Origin: Pyrocephalus nanus
Lineage: Eukaryota > Chordata > Aves > Passeriformes > Tyrannidae
Assembly: GCA_038380795.1 (NCBI GenBank)
Contig: CM076259.1
Span: 71,701,741-71,765,740 of the forward strand
Reading direction: 5' to 3'
DNA: 64,000 nucleotides
Both the position numbers and the translations under genes were made by a program. The notes under the pieces were generated by a model. The model was given only the letters and a program-made list of their open reading frames with translations. It did no database searches and was not told the DNA's origin. Below are positions 1 through 12,466 of the stretch, one piece after another. Positions within the stretch are counted from its first letter, which is position 1, and each line of letters begins with the position of its first letter.

Positions 1-3000
1 CCACATCACAGGCCTAAATAGATGCTCTTTCACTCTTTTCATACAGTAATTTAAAAAATGCTTAATACAATGCCAATAACAGATACAAGCAATTTTACTT
101 ATAATGAGGTTAATGCTGTACAGGTTTTACACAGTATGATACTTGTATGAGGTAGCTAGGTTCAGTTTTCCCTTCATTCTCTACTGCATGTGACACGTGC
201 ATGTCCTAACTACCTGCCTGGAGGCATTCTCTGTACTCTTTCGGTTACTTTGATTGAACAATTGAATTGAAGACTCATTAATTTTATAGCCCTATAACTG
301 GACCATTTACTTTGAAAGCAGGAGTCTCAAGTTCTGCTCCTTTTCCTTCCTCTCTTTCAGATTCTGAATTAGTATCTCAACTCCAGCCATATAAAACCAG
401 TAGTTACCTACAAGGTATAGAGTACCACCATTTTGGGCAAAACAAACTAACAAGCAAAGAGAAACAAATATAAAACACTGACCAAAAAAAAAAACAAACA
501 AAAAACACCAAAAAGCCAAACAACAACAACAACCAAACAAAAAACCCCAGCACTCTTTTAAAATTGAAGAAAGAATCTGTAATTTAAATCCAGGAGAGGA
601 TTAGAGGCTGTAATCTCAGTTTCTAAAAGTGATCTGTTCCATCTTTCCAGGTATTACATTCCTAATAAATTGTAAACACCATCTTCTATTTACTGACTAG
701 ATGAAGCACCCTTTTTCTCACCAAGTCTACAATTAAAAAGATGGTAAAGTGATTTGATGAAAATATCTAATGTTTCAGGAGATTGCTGAATCATATAGAT
801 TCAGAAAAGTCTGTTCCCAGAAGTTAGATTTTCCTTGGAATTCACTAGACTTCTATCTTGTGTCCATTCCGGAGGTCTTTTGCAAGTTCTACTAAATTAC
901 AACCATCTCTCCTTTGGCAGATCTAGGGAGAATCCTGAGAAAACCTTCTTGCACATTTGCAAAGATCCTTTGAGCACTTCCCATCCCATACCACAGGAAG
1001 CTGCTGCATCCTTCCATGACTAGCTGTGCTAGGAACTCTGTTAGAACAAAATCAGACCAGATCAAACCCCCTGTGTTTATTGCCTTGTGTCTATGCCTTT
1101 GACAGGTCCTAAGGCAAATATCAAGTCTGGGTGCATACCACAAGGTGACCAAGTTCTAGTCTTCTGGTCTACAGATGTCTTCACCAGAGCATTCAGTTCT
1201 TCTCTTTCCAAATAAGGGACACTGCTGTTTCATTCTCCCCTCCAAATTTAACTTAACACTTTTAGCAGAGGATCCTCTCAGTAACCCCACAGGGAGGACT
1301 CAGTGGGTTACCAAGGACCCAGGGTGTTATTATTGCCATCACTTGGGACACAATATAAGTGGGTAGCCCTTAAAAGAGATCACCATTCTTTTTGCACAAG
1401 AAGGGAATTTAACTCTCCAGAGATAGAGAACATAAAGAAGGCCCAAATGTCAAATAGACTAGTCTGAAAGGACTGAATGAGGGTTGACAGACCGGTGCTG
1501 AGTGTAGGAGACGTGTCTTCTCTGTTGTCAGTGTGCCTCTGGCAGGGATGAGTACATCAGTGCCAGAATGAGAAGGATGCTTTTCTCTCAAATACCTTTA
1601 CCTTGGTCTGATATATGAACACACCTACTGGGTGGTTATAGCTCTGTTCTGTGTGATGACCTTCACAAGAATGGGCTGATGTTTGATTTCTGCATGAATT
1701 CTTTCCTGCTGGCATTGATCGATAATGGTCTGACTGACATGGTCATTGGATGTCTTGGCATCATTGTACAGAACTTGCAAACTTTTTATGAAATAGATGT
1801 GAATTAGACAAAACTGAAGACAAATACTGAAAAAAATAGAATTCTAGTGTCATGAAAATATTTTTTTTTCCCCACGAGGGTGAAAGAACAATTTTTAGAT
1901 GGATTTCTTTTAAGAGAAAGTGATAATAGTTCTAAAGCCATACACATATATGGAGCTAAAAATTATGACAGTTTTATTAAAACCACAAAGGACTGACATA
2001 TTATGCTGAGCTACCAAAGCCTCCAGTTTCTGAGACTTGGAATTCAATTTCCCCTAAAAATTTGAAGAGTAAATAAATGACAATATCTGAAAAGTAGAGC
2101 CTAGGTGGAATACTGATTCCAAAGTGATGGAAGAATTTGTAGGATCAGTTTTTACTTAAGGCTTGGAGGTGTTTTTTTCTCACTAGGGTGGTGGAGTCAC
2201 AAGCTGATTTTACTGAAGACTGGTGAGGATTGAACCTAGAGAACAAAATCTGTGTTAATTACAGCCAAAGCAAAAACAGTCTTCCAGAGGAGTTACATGG
2301 AAATTTTATGAAGGAAACTAATAGTAGGTAGGCAACAAATTCTGAAAGAAAAATATTTTTTCATTGAGAACAATGTTTGTCTTTTATTCATTTATTTTTA
2401 CTGTAGTGCTCAGATCTACCCAAAAAAGGCCATTCCAGTGTTTCATCATTCCTAAAGTCAGCAAGTCTAATATTGCCTGAATCTATTCCTGATGTCTTGT
2501 AATGCTCAAACTGGATCTGTCAATTTTATTCAAGAAAAAGGATTTCAGCAACATGATACTAACACCACACCTATTCCTCAGGGAACAAGAGTGTCTATGG
2601 ATTTCATATCATGTTAGCATTAGTCTATTGGACAGGTTCTTTTCTCTTTCATTCTTTATAAGCAGCAGCAAGACTTCTGTTTGTCCTAGGGCTACTAAAT
2701 GAAATGAAAATAAAATTGCATCAGATGTTTAAAATCAGGAAGGAGAAGTAGTGTTAAGTCAGAAAATATTAATACCAATTTGCCATCTGAGGCATCATTC
2801 AGGAAAAAAAGAAAAGCAAACAACAAAATACTTTAGATCCAGACTTTCTATTATACTCCAAACATATTCCATTTTGGCTGGCTTTATGTCCTTTAGAGAC
2901 CTTGCCTTTGGAAGCAATAATAACAAACCTTCTCACACATTGTTTGCTAATGTAAAAAATTAATCTCTATTCCAGTTTTCTAGCTCTTCTAGCACTCTGG

Positions 3001-4895
3001 CTTAAGTAGATAGACTGGCATGCCATGTTTCTGATGGAAATGTATTACAATCAGATGCATATCTTATATCAATAATAGATACTTTATTACTGATAAGATT
3101 TAAAATATATCTTGAGGGATGTAAAAATCTGTGTGTGGACTTTCTTAATATAATATGCAATCAATACAGCTCTAAAAATAGGAATACAGAGAGTGGTTTC
3201 AAGCTGCCTTCTCACTACTGCTGAGACCAACTATCAGCAGACTCCCAAGCAATATTTTTGAGTTACTTTTAAAAAAATGGTAATTTGTATATAATTTTGA
3301 TCAGCTATATTTATCCCGTTTTGCCATGATAAGAGAAAAAAAGGAATTTCATGACAATGCCATTGTTATTGGGTATGCCTTCTGTTCACTGCACAGGAAA
3401 GGAGAGATAAAGAACAACATCCATGCTTGGCCATGCTAGGCGAATAATCTTTGAGGTTTTGCCATCAAAGGGAACATGTCAACAAAGGGAACATAGTCAT
3501 GGGTTTTGGATCAAAATTACATACTTTATTATGTTATCCATAATCAAGTTACTCAATTTAAAGTCTTTATTAAGTTACAAGAAGAAATTTAAAAGTAGGC
3601 TCTTGGGTGAGAAAATCCTTTAAAAGTGAAATTTTCAAACTTTTCATAATTTAGGAACATCATTTCTACTGACAAACAATAGAAAAATTTCATAGGAAGA
3701 TCCAGAGTGATTAAGTTACAAACAGTTCTCCTCTTTATGGTATGAACTGGACAGTTCTGTCCTACCATAATGGAACAATTTGTTTCATGGACAACTGCAA
3801 AAGAGACTGACTGGTAGCTTATATCAAGTGGAATACTTTCATATTCCACTTTTGTGCAACGCACTTAACATTAATGCAGTTCACATACATACTGTGTTCC
3901 AAACTAGTCAGAGGTAGTGTCTACACCATAAGTCTTCTATGCACATACTGGATGAGGAAATACTATTTTACTTTTAATGATTTCATAACTCAAAATGACT
4001 GTCTTTTATTCACTTCCTGACAGTGTCTAAGAAACATTTTGAAGAAAGTATATCCTTATAGAAGTTAAATCTAATGAAGATTGCTGTAATCTCCCAAATA
4101 GTTGATTGTTACCTGTAACAGCTAAATTTTCAGAACACACCCAAATAAACATGAATAAAAGAAGATTCTTTTCTAGTTGTCTTGATCAGTAAAATTATTC
4201 TAATATGAATAGGGGAATCAGGATCTCTGATTTTTCTACTATTGAGGAACAGAATGGAAATATTAATCTAAGTGGTTCAGTGATCTAAATTACCCAACAA
4301 ACCATGGAGAAAAGATAGGAACAATTAGGGGTTTGGGTTAAAAAACCCCTGAAGTTCTAGAAGGCTCTGCTATTGCATTTATGCCAAAAATAGGGAAAAA
4401 AATTATAACTCATCTGAAAAAAGAAATATTATTATGTAAAAATAATTGTTGAAAATCCAAGCTTTAACAATTATTCTGCTATTGGAAAAATAAACAAGAT
4501 GAAAAAGTCTTCAGAAAAACACAGTACATTTCTTATATGTGTTAACATTTTAATTTGATTTTCCTGTACTTTTTTTTTTCCAGGATAATTTTATTATTCC
4601 AGTAATTGCTTATAGTTGCAAGACTACAGAGACTTTATTATTATACAAATTATAACTCTTTTTTTTTTTCAACTGAGATATAAAAACATTTCAAAAATAA
4701 AAAAAACACCCACATTTACTTTGAAATATTTCATGCTGCTAGGACTCTGTTCCCGTCATACAGAAATGCAAAAAGTTTATTTAAATTTCTCAGCAGTGTC
4801 ATAAGATTGTAAAGACAGATTTGTTTAACAAGGCATAAGCTTATATTAAGAGGGTAAGGTGAATTATGCTATATGTGCTACGCTAAGATTCCATG
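1..4895. other. AT-rich non-coding stretch
   Basis: No gene or interspersed repeat that I recognise. It holds an A/C-rich low-complexity tract near 481-548 and a modestly GC-richer, unclassified patch at about 830-1370 without a convincing frame. A 60-codon open stretch between stops at about 1627-1806 is discussed in the findings but has no family match. The rest is ordinary unique-looking AT-rich DNA with short homopolymers. Confidence 0.6.
481..548. repeat. A/C-rich low-complexity tract
   Basis: Mostly A with interspersed C, including a short (AAC)n run. It is one of several similar tracts in the window (about 11455, 25343, 43150, 48417, 63722). It may be a decayed poly-A tail or microsatellite; no retroelement body is recognisable next to it. 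Confidence 0.7.
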
Positions 4896-5435
4896 TGGTT
4901 AAAAATTAATTTAATTCATTACTAAAAAAATCAGAGTAAGATAATGAGAAATTACAACAAATCTTAAGAACATCTGTTCCTCTCATCTCCTACATGGTCT
5001 CAACCTCTCTGATTTCTCTAGCTCTTCCCCCAAGCAGCACATGGGAATGGAGACTGGGGATTAGGGTCAGTTGATCACACACTGACTGTGCCAATCCTTC
5101 CTCCTCACGCTCCTCCCCTGCTCCAGCATGGGGGCCCATCCATGGGAGAAAGTCCTTTATCAGCTTCTCTAGTGTGGGTCCCTTTCATGGGGTACAGACC
5201 TTCTGGAACATTTTGTTCCAGCATGGGTCCCCCACAGGGTCACAAGTGCTGCCAAAAAGCCTGCTCCACTGTGGGCTCCTCTCTCTCTGGGTCCACAGAC
5301 ACTGCCAGGCACCTGTGCCAACATGGGCTTCCCATGAAGTCATGACCTTCTTTGGACACATTCCCTTGCTCCAGCATGGGGTCCTCCGTGGACTGAAGGT
5401 GGGTATCTGCTCCAACAGACTTCCCTGTAAGTCCC
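4896..5435 (-). mobile_element. ERV LTR fragment, family B (tandem-unit U3), copy 1
   Basis: Read on the minus strand, the right part (about 5435-5090) is a chain of degenerate 40-50 bp units, each built around a TGGAGCAG-like core followed by a GACCC/CCCCATG-like segment. Below it comes a spacer, and then an AT-rich part (about 4985-4896) resembling the TAATTTAATT-containing section before the LTR end. The same order occurs in the copy at 44288-45003, so the two are paralogous. From memory this unit-repeat LTR is common in bird genomes; I cannot give its Repbase name. The U5 terminus present in copy 2 is not recognisable here, so copy 1 is truncated at its 3' side, and the upstream LTR boundary is missing too. 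Frames open across the units (for example 5185-5454 minus) are a by-product of the unit structure and are not taken as genes. Confidence 0.7.
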
Positions 5436-7784
5436 ATAAGTCAGTGTACTGCACTCCACCAGCTCAGTTCAGAATGCACCAAAAGCAGCAGAAGAGAAAG
5501 TTCTAGAAACATGATGAAAAGTTATTTCATAAACTATTTTACATGGAAAATTAGGGCTGTTATCTAGTCTTTACTGCTTGGTTTCTAGGTGGTAGCTGTA
5601 ACTTTGAAATTTAGCAAATGTAATATAATTTTTTATCAAGGCTTTGTCACCTTGAATTACCTTCACACACTTTTTTTCCAAAGATGTTTAAAGCATTCAG
5701 TGTTGTTCATATCTTGAAATACTTTCATGGTAGTTCTTTGCAAAATGATGATATTTATAATTTGACAAAAGAACATAAAAATGTTACAAAAAGCAGACCA
5801 AACCAGACTGAGTTGCACTCTTTAAATATGATGATAAATTTTTGTGTGTTGCAATTGCTTTATACTGCAGGCTATAGAATTGTGGTGCTTCCTTGGACTG
5901 CCACATGATTTATGATCCAGATCTTTCAAGATTATAAAAATAACCTGTCTCACTGGTGATTTTAGTCCTAACAAAAGCTGAGTGGGAACAAGGTACAAGC
6001 TGTGGTTCAGCTACTGCACAGGCTATCAGAGGAATCTATAAAAACTGACATAGACAGCTCTATATGTGATGGTCTGTCTATATGTGAAGGAAGTTATAAA
6101 CTTAAAGAACTGATGAAAGATCAGAAAGATTTTGTTCCTTTTTTTTTCTTTTCCCTTTGAGATAACTCAGGTTCTTTACCAGGTATAGCTACAATTACCT
6201 GTCCAGAAAGGTGTAAAATAGTGTCCCTCAAAATGCCAACCCAGAAGTCTGAAATACCTTTGATGTCCATTCTAAAATATTGTATCAACCTTTAAAGTAT
6301 GAAGTTATGAAACACTGTGTCAAACCAACCCAAAACACTCATGAAAGTTATATGTAAACTGAAAATAGAAACCTGATTTTAGCACATGAAGAATATCCAT
6401 AAATATGAAGAAAACATTTTTATTGTTATTGCATTTAGTAGTGGTAGTGACACTTTAACTATAAATTTTTTAAAGCAGAATTGGCAAAGGGCTTGTTTGG
6501 TTTTTGTTGGGTTTATGTTTTGATTTTGGTTTTTGTTTCGTAATATTCAACGGAAGGAAGAGAGGAAAGGAAGAAGGTCAGTAAGATTAAATATTAAATC
6601 ATACTAAACATGGAGAATTTATACTGGAAAGAAGACCTTTTGAGATCTGCGAGCATGTAAAAATGCTGCATCTTAAAAGAAAGACCTGGTATAATCACAC
6701 TAAAAAATTATTGTCTGTCTTTTGCTCCTGTGCAAGTCCTTCCAAATTTGCAGTTATCTCACTCATCCATTTAAAAAGATTTTTTTTTTCAATATGATTT
6801 GGGGCATACGTAATTTCTGTGATTTTAAAAAGTCATCTACAATATACAGCAGAAGATTCTTTATCTTAAGAACTATGGCATGATGCAACACATGAAAAGA
6901 AAAAAAATGGTCGATCAATTAAATCTTGATTATTCAAAAGTAATGCTGTGGCTTGGCATTATAAAATCTTGAATGATATGTCATCAAGAGCTTTTTTAGT
7001 GGGAGAATGGCATTTCCCATGTCTACGATGATCTGTATTGCCAGTCCTCTATGAAATAAGGATGCCAGCTGTTCCATGACATTTGGTACAATTTTGTTGT
7101 GATCTTACTTGAAGCACCTTTAAAAAGCAAAGATCTGAAACACTGTAATAAAAGTAATTTAAAAAATTAAAATTACTAAGAATCTTTAAATTCTCTGCCT
7201 TAATCACAGTAAACTGAGTGTGCTTAATCCAAAGTGAACTTCGTAATTAGAGTGGAAAAATCAAATTGTAAAATAGGTATTATGCAAAGAAAGAGGCATC
7301 CTTGTTATCCAGTCCAGCTCAACAGCTTTCTTCTCACACAAGTAAGTATGGTACAAACACATTTTCTTACTGCATTTGTTATCTTAGGGATTTCAGAGAC
7401 ATTATACCCACTTGTGAGAGCAATCCTGGGACAAAATTTTTGTTTCACTAAAATGAGTCACAACATTTTGTTTGCCTCAAGTAGGACAAGGATTTGCACA
7501 TGTATGGGGGTCCTTTCATTTCATGAGTCTAGTGTCCTTCCCCTGGGTCTAGTGTTCTGACTTTTGGGTCAGGTTTTTGGGTTTTTTGGCAGGGAAGAAT
7601 AAGAGAATTATGGCTGCTTATAAAAAGTTTTTTAGGGTTCCTAACCTTTGCAAGGATATGACTAGGGCTCAGTTGCAAACACATAAGGAAAAGGAGTCTA
7701 AGTATAAACATGCAACTGAACTGGCTCTCATGTTCCAGCACTGCATTCTTCCAAGTCATACTGCTGTGTTAAAACTTCTATTTA
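5436..7784. other. AT-rich non-coding stretch
   Basis: No gene recognised. A T/G-rich low-complexity tract lies at about 6492-6540. The part from about 7300 to 7784 is somewhat less AT-rich and carries open frames of 100-108 codons (7234-7560 and 7577-7879, plus strand). It abuts the LTR remnant that follows, so it could be decayed endogenous-retrovirus interior, but I recognise no gag, pol or env motif and leave it unclassified. Confidence 0.5.
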
Positions 7785-7928
7785 TTCTGCTACTGTTTCC
7801 AAAGCTGGCTTTCATGGAATCAGAATTTATTTTTTTCCCCAATCCTCTCCCCACTCCCATTGCCGGAGGGTCAGAGTGAGTAAATGGCTGTGTGGTGTTT
7901 AGCTGCCTGATGGATTAAACCACAATAG
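7785..7928 (+). mobile_element. ERV LTR fragment, family A: U5 3' end
   Basis: The stretch from about 7835 to 7928 (pyrimidine-rich run, a GAGTGAGTAAATGGCTG-like segment, then TGGTGTTTAGCTGCC and TTAAACCACAA) matches the 3' end of an LTR family that I recognise as widespread in birds. The left limit near 7785 is a rough alignment. Only the distal LTR is seen; no U3 or TATA segment lies upstream in the same orientation. Eight bases after the end comes the complement of a whole tRNA-Lys, exactly where a primer-binding site would begin. The linker contains CCCCTTTT. Confidence 0.65.
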
Positions 7929-7935
7929 CCCCTTT

Positions 7936-8011
7936 TACCTCCCAGCATAGGGCATTAATCCATGAGCCTGAGATTAAAAGTGCCATGCTCTACAAACTGA
8001 GCTAGTCAAGC
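7936..8011 (-). pseudogene. tRNA-Lys-like fossil, full length with CCA position, at a retroviral primer-binding site
   Basis: On the minus strand these 76 bases align end to end with vertebrate tRNA-Lys. They include an A-box-like TAGCTCAGTTTGTAGAG, an anticodon loop CTTTTAA (anticodon TTT, inside a body closer to the CTT isoacceptor), a degraded T-arm (GGATTAATGCC) and three bases in the CCA position (GTA). By eye against remembered tRNA-Lys about three quarters of positions agree, and many differences are C-to-T or G-to-A changes. The acceptor stem and T-arm are too damaged for a working tRNA. A CCA position is not genome-encoded in eukaryotic tRNA genes, so copying from a mature tRNA fits better than a decayed tRNA gene. 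The junction with an LTR end supports reverse transcription through the primer tRNA. The alternative is a tRNA-Lys pseudogene placed there by chance. Confidence 0.7.
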
Positions 8012-8214
8012 ATTTTGAAACAGTTTTATAAAAAAAATGTTCTTTATTAATCTGGGTGATTTTTTTTACTGTAATACCATTAGATATAGGGCATAGAGCA
8101 ACTAAAGTGATGATAGAACTGGACAAGCACACTGGTGTTGCAACAAGAACTGTCTTCAGCATACAGCAATCCAATACCACAGACCATCTCTCCTGACTTG
8201 AATGACCCAGAGTC
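8012..8214. other. Unassigned spacer between the tRNA fossil and the inverted LTR
   Basis: About 200 bp that I cannot align to either LTR part. A minus-strand frame of 80 codons (7974-8216) spans it and runs into the tRNA remnant; it has no recognisable motif and is not called as a gene. It may hold rearranged U5 or leader sequence. Confidence 0.4.
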
Positions 8215-8600
8215 ATGGACTAAAAGAAGTCAACATTTTAAAGGGATGGCCCATAGGACAGCAAGGGAATAATATCTGTGTGTATATATCAAAAGACAGG
8301 AAAGATGGTGGTGATTTGGGATATACTGAAAAGTATATGATGTGAATGGTATAGAGTAAGGGTTGGATGTGATATACAAAACAAGTGATGCACAGTGCAA
8401 TAGTTTACCACCTGCTAACCGGCACCCAACCAGTTCCTGAGCAGTGGACCCCAGACAGCTTTCCCCTCAGTTTTTATACAGAGCGTGAAATAATATGATA
8501 TGGAATATCCCTTTGGCCGGTTTGAATCAGCTGTCCTGGCTGAGAGTTGGAACCTCCAACTTAGTTTCATTGAAAATAGCTCCTGTTCAACCTGACAATT
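8215..8600 (-). mobile_element. ERV LTR body, family A, inverted (U3-R and part of U5)
   Basis: Read on the minus strand, the segment contains in order: CAGCTGATTCAAACCGGCC, an AAAGGGATATTCCATATCA-like stretch, a TATAAAA box (complement of 8472-8478), CTCAGGAACTGGTTGGGTGCC, and GTGCATCACTTGTTTTGTAT (from about 8393 downward), then a weaker continuation to a CTGTCCTATGG segment near 8250. This is the U3-TATA-R order of an LTR family that I recognise from birds, the same family as the U5 end at 7785-7928 but in the opposite orientation. The upstream U3 edge near 8600 is decayed and no LTR terminus is clear. No internal coding region accompanies it. Confidence 0.75.
8472..8478 (-). promoter_or_regulatory. 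TATA box of the family-A LTR
   Basis: TATAAAA on the minus strand, lying between the recognisable U3 segment and the R-like segment of the inverted LTR, where the retroviral promoter is expected. The surrounding LTR is decayed, so present activity is doubtful. Confidence 0.5.
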
Positions 8601-11600
8601 TTGTGGATTTGTTTTTGGAAATACTAATTTACCTACTTAGTTCTCTCCTGTACCATTAAGGATAAGAAGACCCAACTAAGGGCCATGTTTTGCATGATAC
8701 TTTTGCATAAAGGCTTGAACTAAAGTCTATGTCCTTCAGTGAGACCTCACTAAGGATTCAGCTCTTATTCAGTGTTGCTTGAAAACTACAGAGAAGTAAA
8801 AAGTGCCAAAATACCGTAATAGTATGTGATACTTAATTTTTAATATCTGTGTAAAATGACCCAAGTATTTTTTTCACATCCAGTTCTTTAGAGAGGAGAA
8901 AAAATATGCAGTTTACTCGTTGCTTTTCTTAATTTTAAACTTTCATAATATATATGCCTTTTTCTCAAATTTACACAAACATTTAAGCCATAATATTTGT
9001 GTGGGTTTTGTAGGAATAAAACATATGATATCACTGCTGCAACTTCATAACAGCTATAAATAGCAACTAATACAATATCAAGCATATTTAATAAATTGAA
9101 AACTTTGGTTAACTAATTAAAACTTCTCAATACATTTAGAAGTACATAGAGAATCTCTTAAAGAGACAAGATGAATTGCAAAAACAAATTGCAATTTTCC
9201 TGTAGTTTTCCTCACTTCTTGACTTAATGAGTCTTATACTAAAATACAAACATCTTTTTCAGTTTATGACGGAGAAAAGCAGATGAAACTATATTGACCC
9301 ATCTGCTTCTTTTGGATATCTAACCACAGCAGCAAAGGAAGAGGAGACAGTAGCTTTGCCTTCAGGAGATGCAGCAGCCTGCATATCTAAAATAGTGACA
9401 GCAGTCAGCTAGAGTGCAGCTGCTTCTTATGCAACTCACTTGTTCTCTTCTTACTCCACAGTTTCACAATGTGAAGATTTGTTCAGGATCAGGGTGATTC
9501 TTTGCTACAATCTTGCCCAACGACAGCGTTCAGCGCCCTTGTCAGATACTTCCAGTGCTTGAATAAAGTGTTGAAAGCCTAGCAAATGGCCACAAAGAAG
9601 TTTTGGTAAATATAAAAATAAGCTGGTACTGAGTCATTTTTATACTTATGAATCATTCAAGTGAAAATCAGAAAGATAACATGATTTGTTTTGTTTGCCT
9701 TTTGTTTCAGTGGGACGGTTTTAATGTTCAAATCAGCATATATTGCTTTTTTTGTTTCTGGGTATTATGCCGAATCCTTGCTAACATGCCACATCTTCAA
9801 TAACTTTTTGTGGGTATCACTGGTTTCTTAATTTGTAGAAGGGCTGATGTTTGGGAGTCTTTTTATCTGGACAATTAATGATTATAGATCACAGAGTCAA
9901 ATGGGCTTAGTGCTTGGGAGTCAGTTGTGCGGAAGAAAACAGAATATCTCATTCTTCCTCAGCTGCCTTCATGATAAGAGGTGGCAGACAACAGAATAAG
10001 GTTGTGTCAGCTGATAGTCCGATATCATGAAGAGAAAACAGTCCCATAATCTTAACTGGCTGAAACTGTGATTTGTCCTTTACCAGTTTACATTCAAATG
10101 TCAGAACAGAGACAAACATATGAAGTGTTTCACCATATGGAAGCAAACTTCACAATGTACTTCTAAACTAATTTTGAAAGCCTTCATCTGCTTCCTTTGA
10201 ACTTTATTATTGTTGATTTGGTTTTTGATTTTACAGCTTATGTTTTCTTTTCCCATTGTTTTCAATTTTTTTCCTGCAGCATGTTTTATATTCCTTCTAT
10301 ATCTTTTGGAGAAGTCTATCTTGTTAAATAATAGAGTGAGGCTGAACCATGCAGACTTAATTGCCCATTCTACTCAAATGGTCCCATTTTGAACCTGCCC
10401 AAAAATCCTTGAGAGATATCTGATAGAAAGTGCACTTGCCCTAAGCACCGTGCATTCGAGCCTGTTGGTGGCACTTGATCTCAAACAAGAAGTCTGTGCT
10501 TGGCTGTCTTAAAATCTCTCAGACCAGATTTACTGAGTTTGAAAATTACTGAGTAATTCTTTGCTTTCAGGAAATCTTCATTTAAAATCTCTTTTAAGAT
10601 ATTTATTTCTGTTAAACCTTCCTTTGTCTCATGCATATTTTGCATCATCACCATCAGAGTTCAGTCTTTCTCATTATGTAAATCAAGTCTATCAGCCTTT
10701 CATCTTCTATGTCTAACTTTACTTCTCTAGCTTCCTACCAGGTTCTTTAATTAATCATTTTCCCCATGCCTATCTCCCTATTGACAATCTCTCCTAAATA
10801 TTACTTCCTCAGAAACTATTCCCTGTTATTTTAATCTTGATCCTGCATATTGACAATAGAGTTAAAAAAACCCATCTTGGTCACTTCACTGATTAAATAT
10901 GAAATAATGATCTGTCCTTGCATTGTAGTTCCACTGGTACATTAAAAAACTGTGATGAGTAATGTCTTTTCTGGCCTATTTCCAATTCAGAAAGGTTACC
11001 ATGAACAGAAATGGCTGGATAGAGAGAAGATGGCAGAGACACGCCTAAACAAAACGTTTAACAAACTGACACTAATATTCTCCTTGACAGTCCCAGACAA
11101 GGGAATAAAGCTTTGAGTTTGAATGCCTACAGAGTTAAGATAATTAATGCTGTAGTCACTGATGCTTGTAAGAGTTCTCCTGGCAACAGGAGAATTTACT
11201 TATTTATAAGAGTTACAAGATCAGAAAATATCCTTCATGAGTGCCTTGAGTTTAATCTTGACTTTCTTAATATTGTTTAAAGGCCTTACGAGTGTTAGAT
11301 ACTACTTAGAAACATAACTGATCTAATTTTCTGATTTAAGTTCACTATGAAATGTAAGCATTTAAGAAAGAGAAATTTAACTGATTTGGTGCAGGCATCA
11401 ATTAAACTAATTCTGGAGGAATTTTGGATGGAGGGTATGTAGAAGTAATTATTTAAAAAAAACAAACCACAAACCCAAAAAAATCACTAACAAAGAGATA
11501 AAATATGTATATACATGGTTTTGTGTTTGAGCAAAAAAATACATATAGCCATGTATATATAACATACAAGTATACAGTATAAGATGAATGTTTAGGATAA

Positions 11601-12466
11601 TTTTGTCTTAATGCAGGCATTCAAAATTTCATTGCCTTTTTTTTTGTTGTGAGTTTAATGCCAAAAGTCATGCCTTTCAGCATTTTGTTATTTACATTTA
11701 AACAGATTTCTTATGTCACTGCAGCATGAACAACCGCTTAAATAGCTTTGAAGATAGGTTTTTCCCCATGGCATTATTTAGCTGATAACTTTAACAACAT
11801 AACATCTGAGAGGCAAGTTCAAATTTTTCTGAATAACTATATGCTGATCTCTTAGTTGACAGTATATTCATTCCGTTCCCTGTTTAGGATGGTAGAGCAA
11901 AAAACCCAAGTACTTTAAAACATGTAAAGTAGAAGAAATTTGAACTACAAAGGCTTTTATGTGGCATTTAGTTTTTTTAAGTGTCAATGGACAATGCAGA
12001 ACAAAATAAATTTACTTTTTTTAAGGCTTCAGTCAGAGCAATGACATAAACTTTCCATGATTACTAAGTACAAAGGACAGAAATTGCAACATGCTTTACT
12101 AGGACACACAAGAATTTTTTAGTGGCCGTGTAAATGAATTGGTTACTTTTGGGCTATTCTGGAGAGTGCAGGGGCTCTTGAATACTGGACTTTTCTCTGG
12201 TGGAAGAAGATTCCTGAAAACTTCAAAGCAAAGGAAGATAGAGTAGATAGACTTGGACATGGCATACTTCCCTAATTTCCTTTTCTCCTCCAGCAACACA
12301 GATGCTCTTCACTGGTTAAGCAATCTGTATTGATAAAATGCACTGCAGAAGACCTGCTCATGCACACATGTACATTAGATTTGATGTGCGTGCATGGACG
12401 AGTGTTGAGGAGATTCACAAGCTCTAAATCAATCCCATCAAATAGCGTGTGTGTGTAGCACTCCTT

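Noticed and set aside
307..540. 77-codon minus-strand frame rich in phenylalanine and cysteine
   Set aside because: A translation of the A/C-rich tract; low complexity only.
5088..5506. Overlapping plus-strand frames of 85 and 110 codons
   Set aside because: They are antisense readings of the tandem-unit LTR; unit periodicity near multiples of three keeps several frames open.
7300..7784. Decayed ERV interior beside the LTR
   Set aside because: Location is suggestive but I could not identify any gag, pol or env motif, so it is left unassigned.
7936..8011. Functional tRNA-Lys gene
   Set aside because: Acceptor stem and T-arm are disrupted, the B box is degenerate and a non-genomic CCA position is present next to an LTR; called a fossil instead.
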